Source: Pseudomonas fortuita
GTDB lineage: Bacteria > Pseudomonadota > Gammaproteobacteria > Pseudomonadales > Pseudomonadaceae
NCBI RefSeq assembly: GCF_026898135.2
Contig: NZ_CP114035.2
Coordinates: 4,691,501-4,755,500, forward strand
DNA length: 64,000 nt
Reading direction: 5' to 3'
Both the position numbers and the translations under genes were made by a program. The notes beneath the pieces are model-generated. The model saw nothing but the letters and a program-made list of their open reading frames with translations. It was not told the origin of the DNA and did no database searches. Of the stretch, positions 62,794 to 64,000 are shown piece by piece (within the stretch, counting starts at the first letter, position 1; each line of letters opens with the position of its first letter).

Positions 62794-64000
62794 TCAATCC
62801 GCGGCCAACACCGCCGCAATGCGGTTCCCTGCCTTGGCTTTCTCGACCTTGATCGCCACAAATTTCGAGGTAGGGGTGTAGGTCCCCTCGCCATAACTTT
62901 CCAGCGGCACCAGTGGGTTGGTCTCCGGGTAATACGCCGCCGCCTGCCCCTCAGGCACGTCATACGCCACCAGGCGGAACCCAGAAACGCGCCGTTCCAC
63001 GCCGTCCTCCCACAGCGACACCAGGTCCACCTGCTCACCCGGCTCAAAGCCCATGCGGCGGATGTCGGCCTCGTTGACGAACACCACTTCACGCAGGCCA
63101 AACACCCCGCGGTAGCGGTCATCCAGGCCATACAGGGTGGTGTTGTACTGGTCATGCGAGCGCAGCGTCTGCAGGATCAGGTCGGGCTTGTCACCCCGGG
63201 CCAATACCTTGGCGTTGATCAACTCTTCCGGCAGTGCGTGGGGCATGAAGCGAGCCTTGCCCGTGGTCGTGCGGAAGTTGCGATCGGCGGCATTGTTGCC
63301 CAGGTGGAAACCGCCCGGGCTATGCAGGCGTTCGTTGAAGCCGGTGAAACCTGGGATCACGTCGGCGATCATGTCACGAATGCGGTTGTAGTCGGCCACC
63401 GCATACTCCCAGTCGATCGGCTGGTTGCCCAGCGTGGCCTTGGCCATGCCGGCGATGATCCACGGCTCCGAGCGCATGTGCGGCGAGCGTGGGCGCAACT
63501 GGCCGTTGGAGAGGTGCACCATGCTGAAGGTGTCCTCCACGGTCACGCCTTGCGGCCCTTCGGCCTGCAGGTCGATTTCGGTACGGCCCAGGCAGGGCAG
63601 GATCAGTGCATCGCGGCCGGTGACCAGGTGCGAGCGGTTGAGCTTGGTGGAAATCTGCACGGTCAACGCGCAGTTCTGCAATGCCGCGTGGGTGCGCGGG
63701 GTGTCCGGGGTGGCTTGGGCGAAGTTGCCGCCCAGGGCGATGAACACCTTGGCCCGCCCCTCCTCCATGGCTTTGATCGCCAGCACCGCGTTGTGCCCGT
63801 GGGCACGCGGCACACGGAACTGGAAGCGTTTTTCGATGGCGTCGAGCAACGCCGGCTTGGGCTTCTCGTCAATGCCCATGGTGCGGTCGCCCTGCACGTT
63901 GCTGTGGCCGCGCACCGGCGACAGGCCGGCCCCGGGCTTGCCAACGTTGCCGCGCAGCAACTGCAGGTTGACGATTTCCTGCACGGTAGGCACCGAATGG
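62794..64000 (-). CDS. FdhF/YdeP-family molybdopterin oxidoreductase, C-terminal part
   Basis: About 402 residues are visible, running off the right edge (the frame is open to 64000). PTVQEIVNLQLLRGNVGKPG and VRGHSNVQGDRTMGIDEKP match the bis-MGD-binding core of the family, and the last 120 residues (YRGVFGLREVVFVNEADIRR) are the molydopterin dinucleotide-binding C-terminal domain. YdeP-like proteins resemble formate dehydrogenase alpha subunits but their substrate is unproven; in E. coli ydeP is linked to acid resistance. The N-terminal iron-sulfur part is outside the window. Confidence 0.87.
   Translation of the reverse strand, partial: HSVPTVQEIVNLQLLRGNVGKPGAGLSPVRGHSNVQGDRTMGIDEKPKPALLDAIEKRFQFRVPRAHGHNAVLAIKAMEEGRAKVFIALGGNFAQATPDTPRTHAALQNCALTVQISTKLNRSHLVTGRDALILPCLGRTEIDLQAEGPQGVTVEDTFSMVHLSNGQLRPRSPHMRSEPWIIAGMAKATLGNQPIDWEYAVADYNRIRDMIADVIPGFTGFNERLHSPGGFHLGNNAADRNFRTTTGKARFMPHALPEELINAKVLARGDKPDLILQTLRSHDQYNTTLYGLDDRYRGVFGLREVVFVNEADIRRMGFEPGEQVDLVSLWEDGVERRVSGFRLVAYDVPEGQAAAYYPETNPLVPLESYGEGTYTPTSKFVAIKVEKAKAGNRIAAVLAAD

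Noticed and set aside
1..64000. Insertion sequences, prophage or genomic island boundaries
   Set aside because: No transposase, integrase, tRNA attachment site or change in base or codon composition was seen.

Overview
The window looks like a stretch of core chromosome from a fluorescent pseudomonad of the Pseudomonas putida group. The evidence is the high GC content, the gene content and order (azoR, hrpA, two fadD genes, phaJ1, cysK, aceK, ycgN, ycgL, rnd, eptA), and about 20 copies of the short palindromic REP elements known to be abundant in P. putida. From memory the order resembles the KT2440 region around PP_4538 to PP_4597. That is recollection, not a search. I see no tRNA, rRNA, insertion sequence, prophage or CRISPR array.

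Left part (1 to 10 kb): a truncated EamA transporter, an azoreductase, a LysR regulator, an alpha/beta hydrolase overlapping a periplasmic cyclophilin, a full-length ABC exporter whose 5' end is frameshifted by an 8-bp tandem duplication, a FemAB-like acyltransferase, a porin with a strong terminator, and a ketoacyl synthase III homologue.

10 to 23 kb: the HrpA helicase; a gamma-glutamyl-polyamine pair (glutamine synthetase-like ligase and FAD oxidoreductase); then a fatty-acid block fadD1, fadD2, lysophospholipase-like hydrolase and phaJ1, which links fatty-acid activation to PHA monomer supply. fadD2 is split by an apparent 1-nt deletion.

23 to 35 kb: an ECF sigma factor of the kind linked to DGPF/YciI proteins, with SRPBCC, YciI and NTF2-like partners; peptide deformylase coupled to a BrkB/YihY membrane protein; a CsbD stress protein (59 aa); a secreted beta-helix protein; a CvfB-like S1 protein; a lipoprotein; and AceK, which controls isocitrate dehydrogenase.

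35 to 50 kb: DMT exporters, one of them preceded by a candidate leader peptide; the LpxO lipid A hydroxylase; CysK; a DUF748, MoxR and VWA group; a 5-oxoproline catabolic operon (MFS transporter, pxpA, pxpB, pxpC) with a divergent LysR regulator; a DUF2937 protein; and a glutamine amidotransferase.

50 to 64 kb: oligopeptidase B behind a perfect 50-bp palindrome, an HNH protein, a SpoU methyltransferase, an M61-like protein that has lost its zinc motif, YcgN, a nitroreductase, the run rnd, ycgL and hydroxyacid dehydrogenase, EptA preceded by three phased repeats, a cystathionine gamma-synthase family enzyme divergent from an Lrp regulator, and the C-terminal part of an FdhF/YdeP-type molybdoenzyme that runs off the window.

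Most of this is ordinary core genome. The best leads are the two frameshifted genes, the leader peptide with competing hairpins before the EamA gene at 36046-36927, the phased repeats before eptA, the acetyltransferase with no canonical start, and the inactivated M61-like protein.
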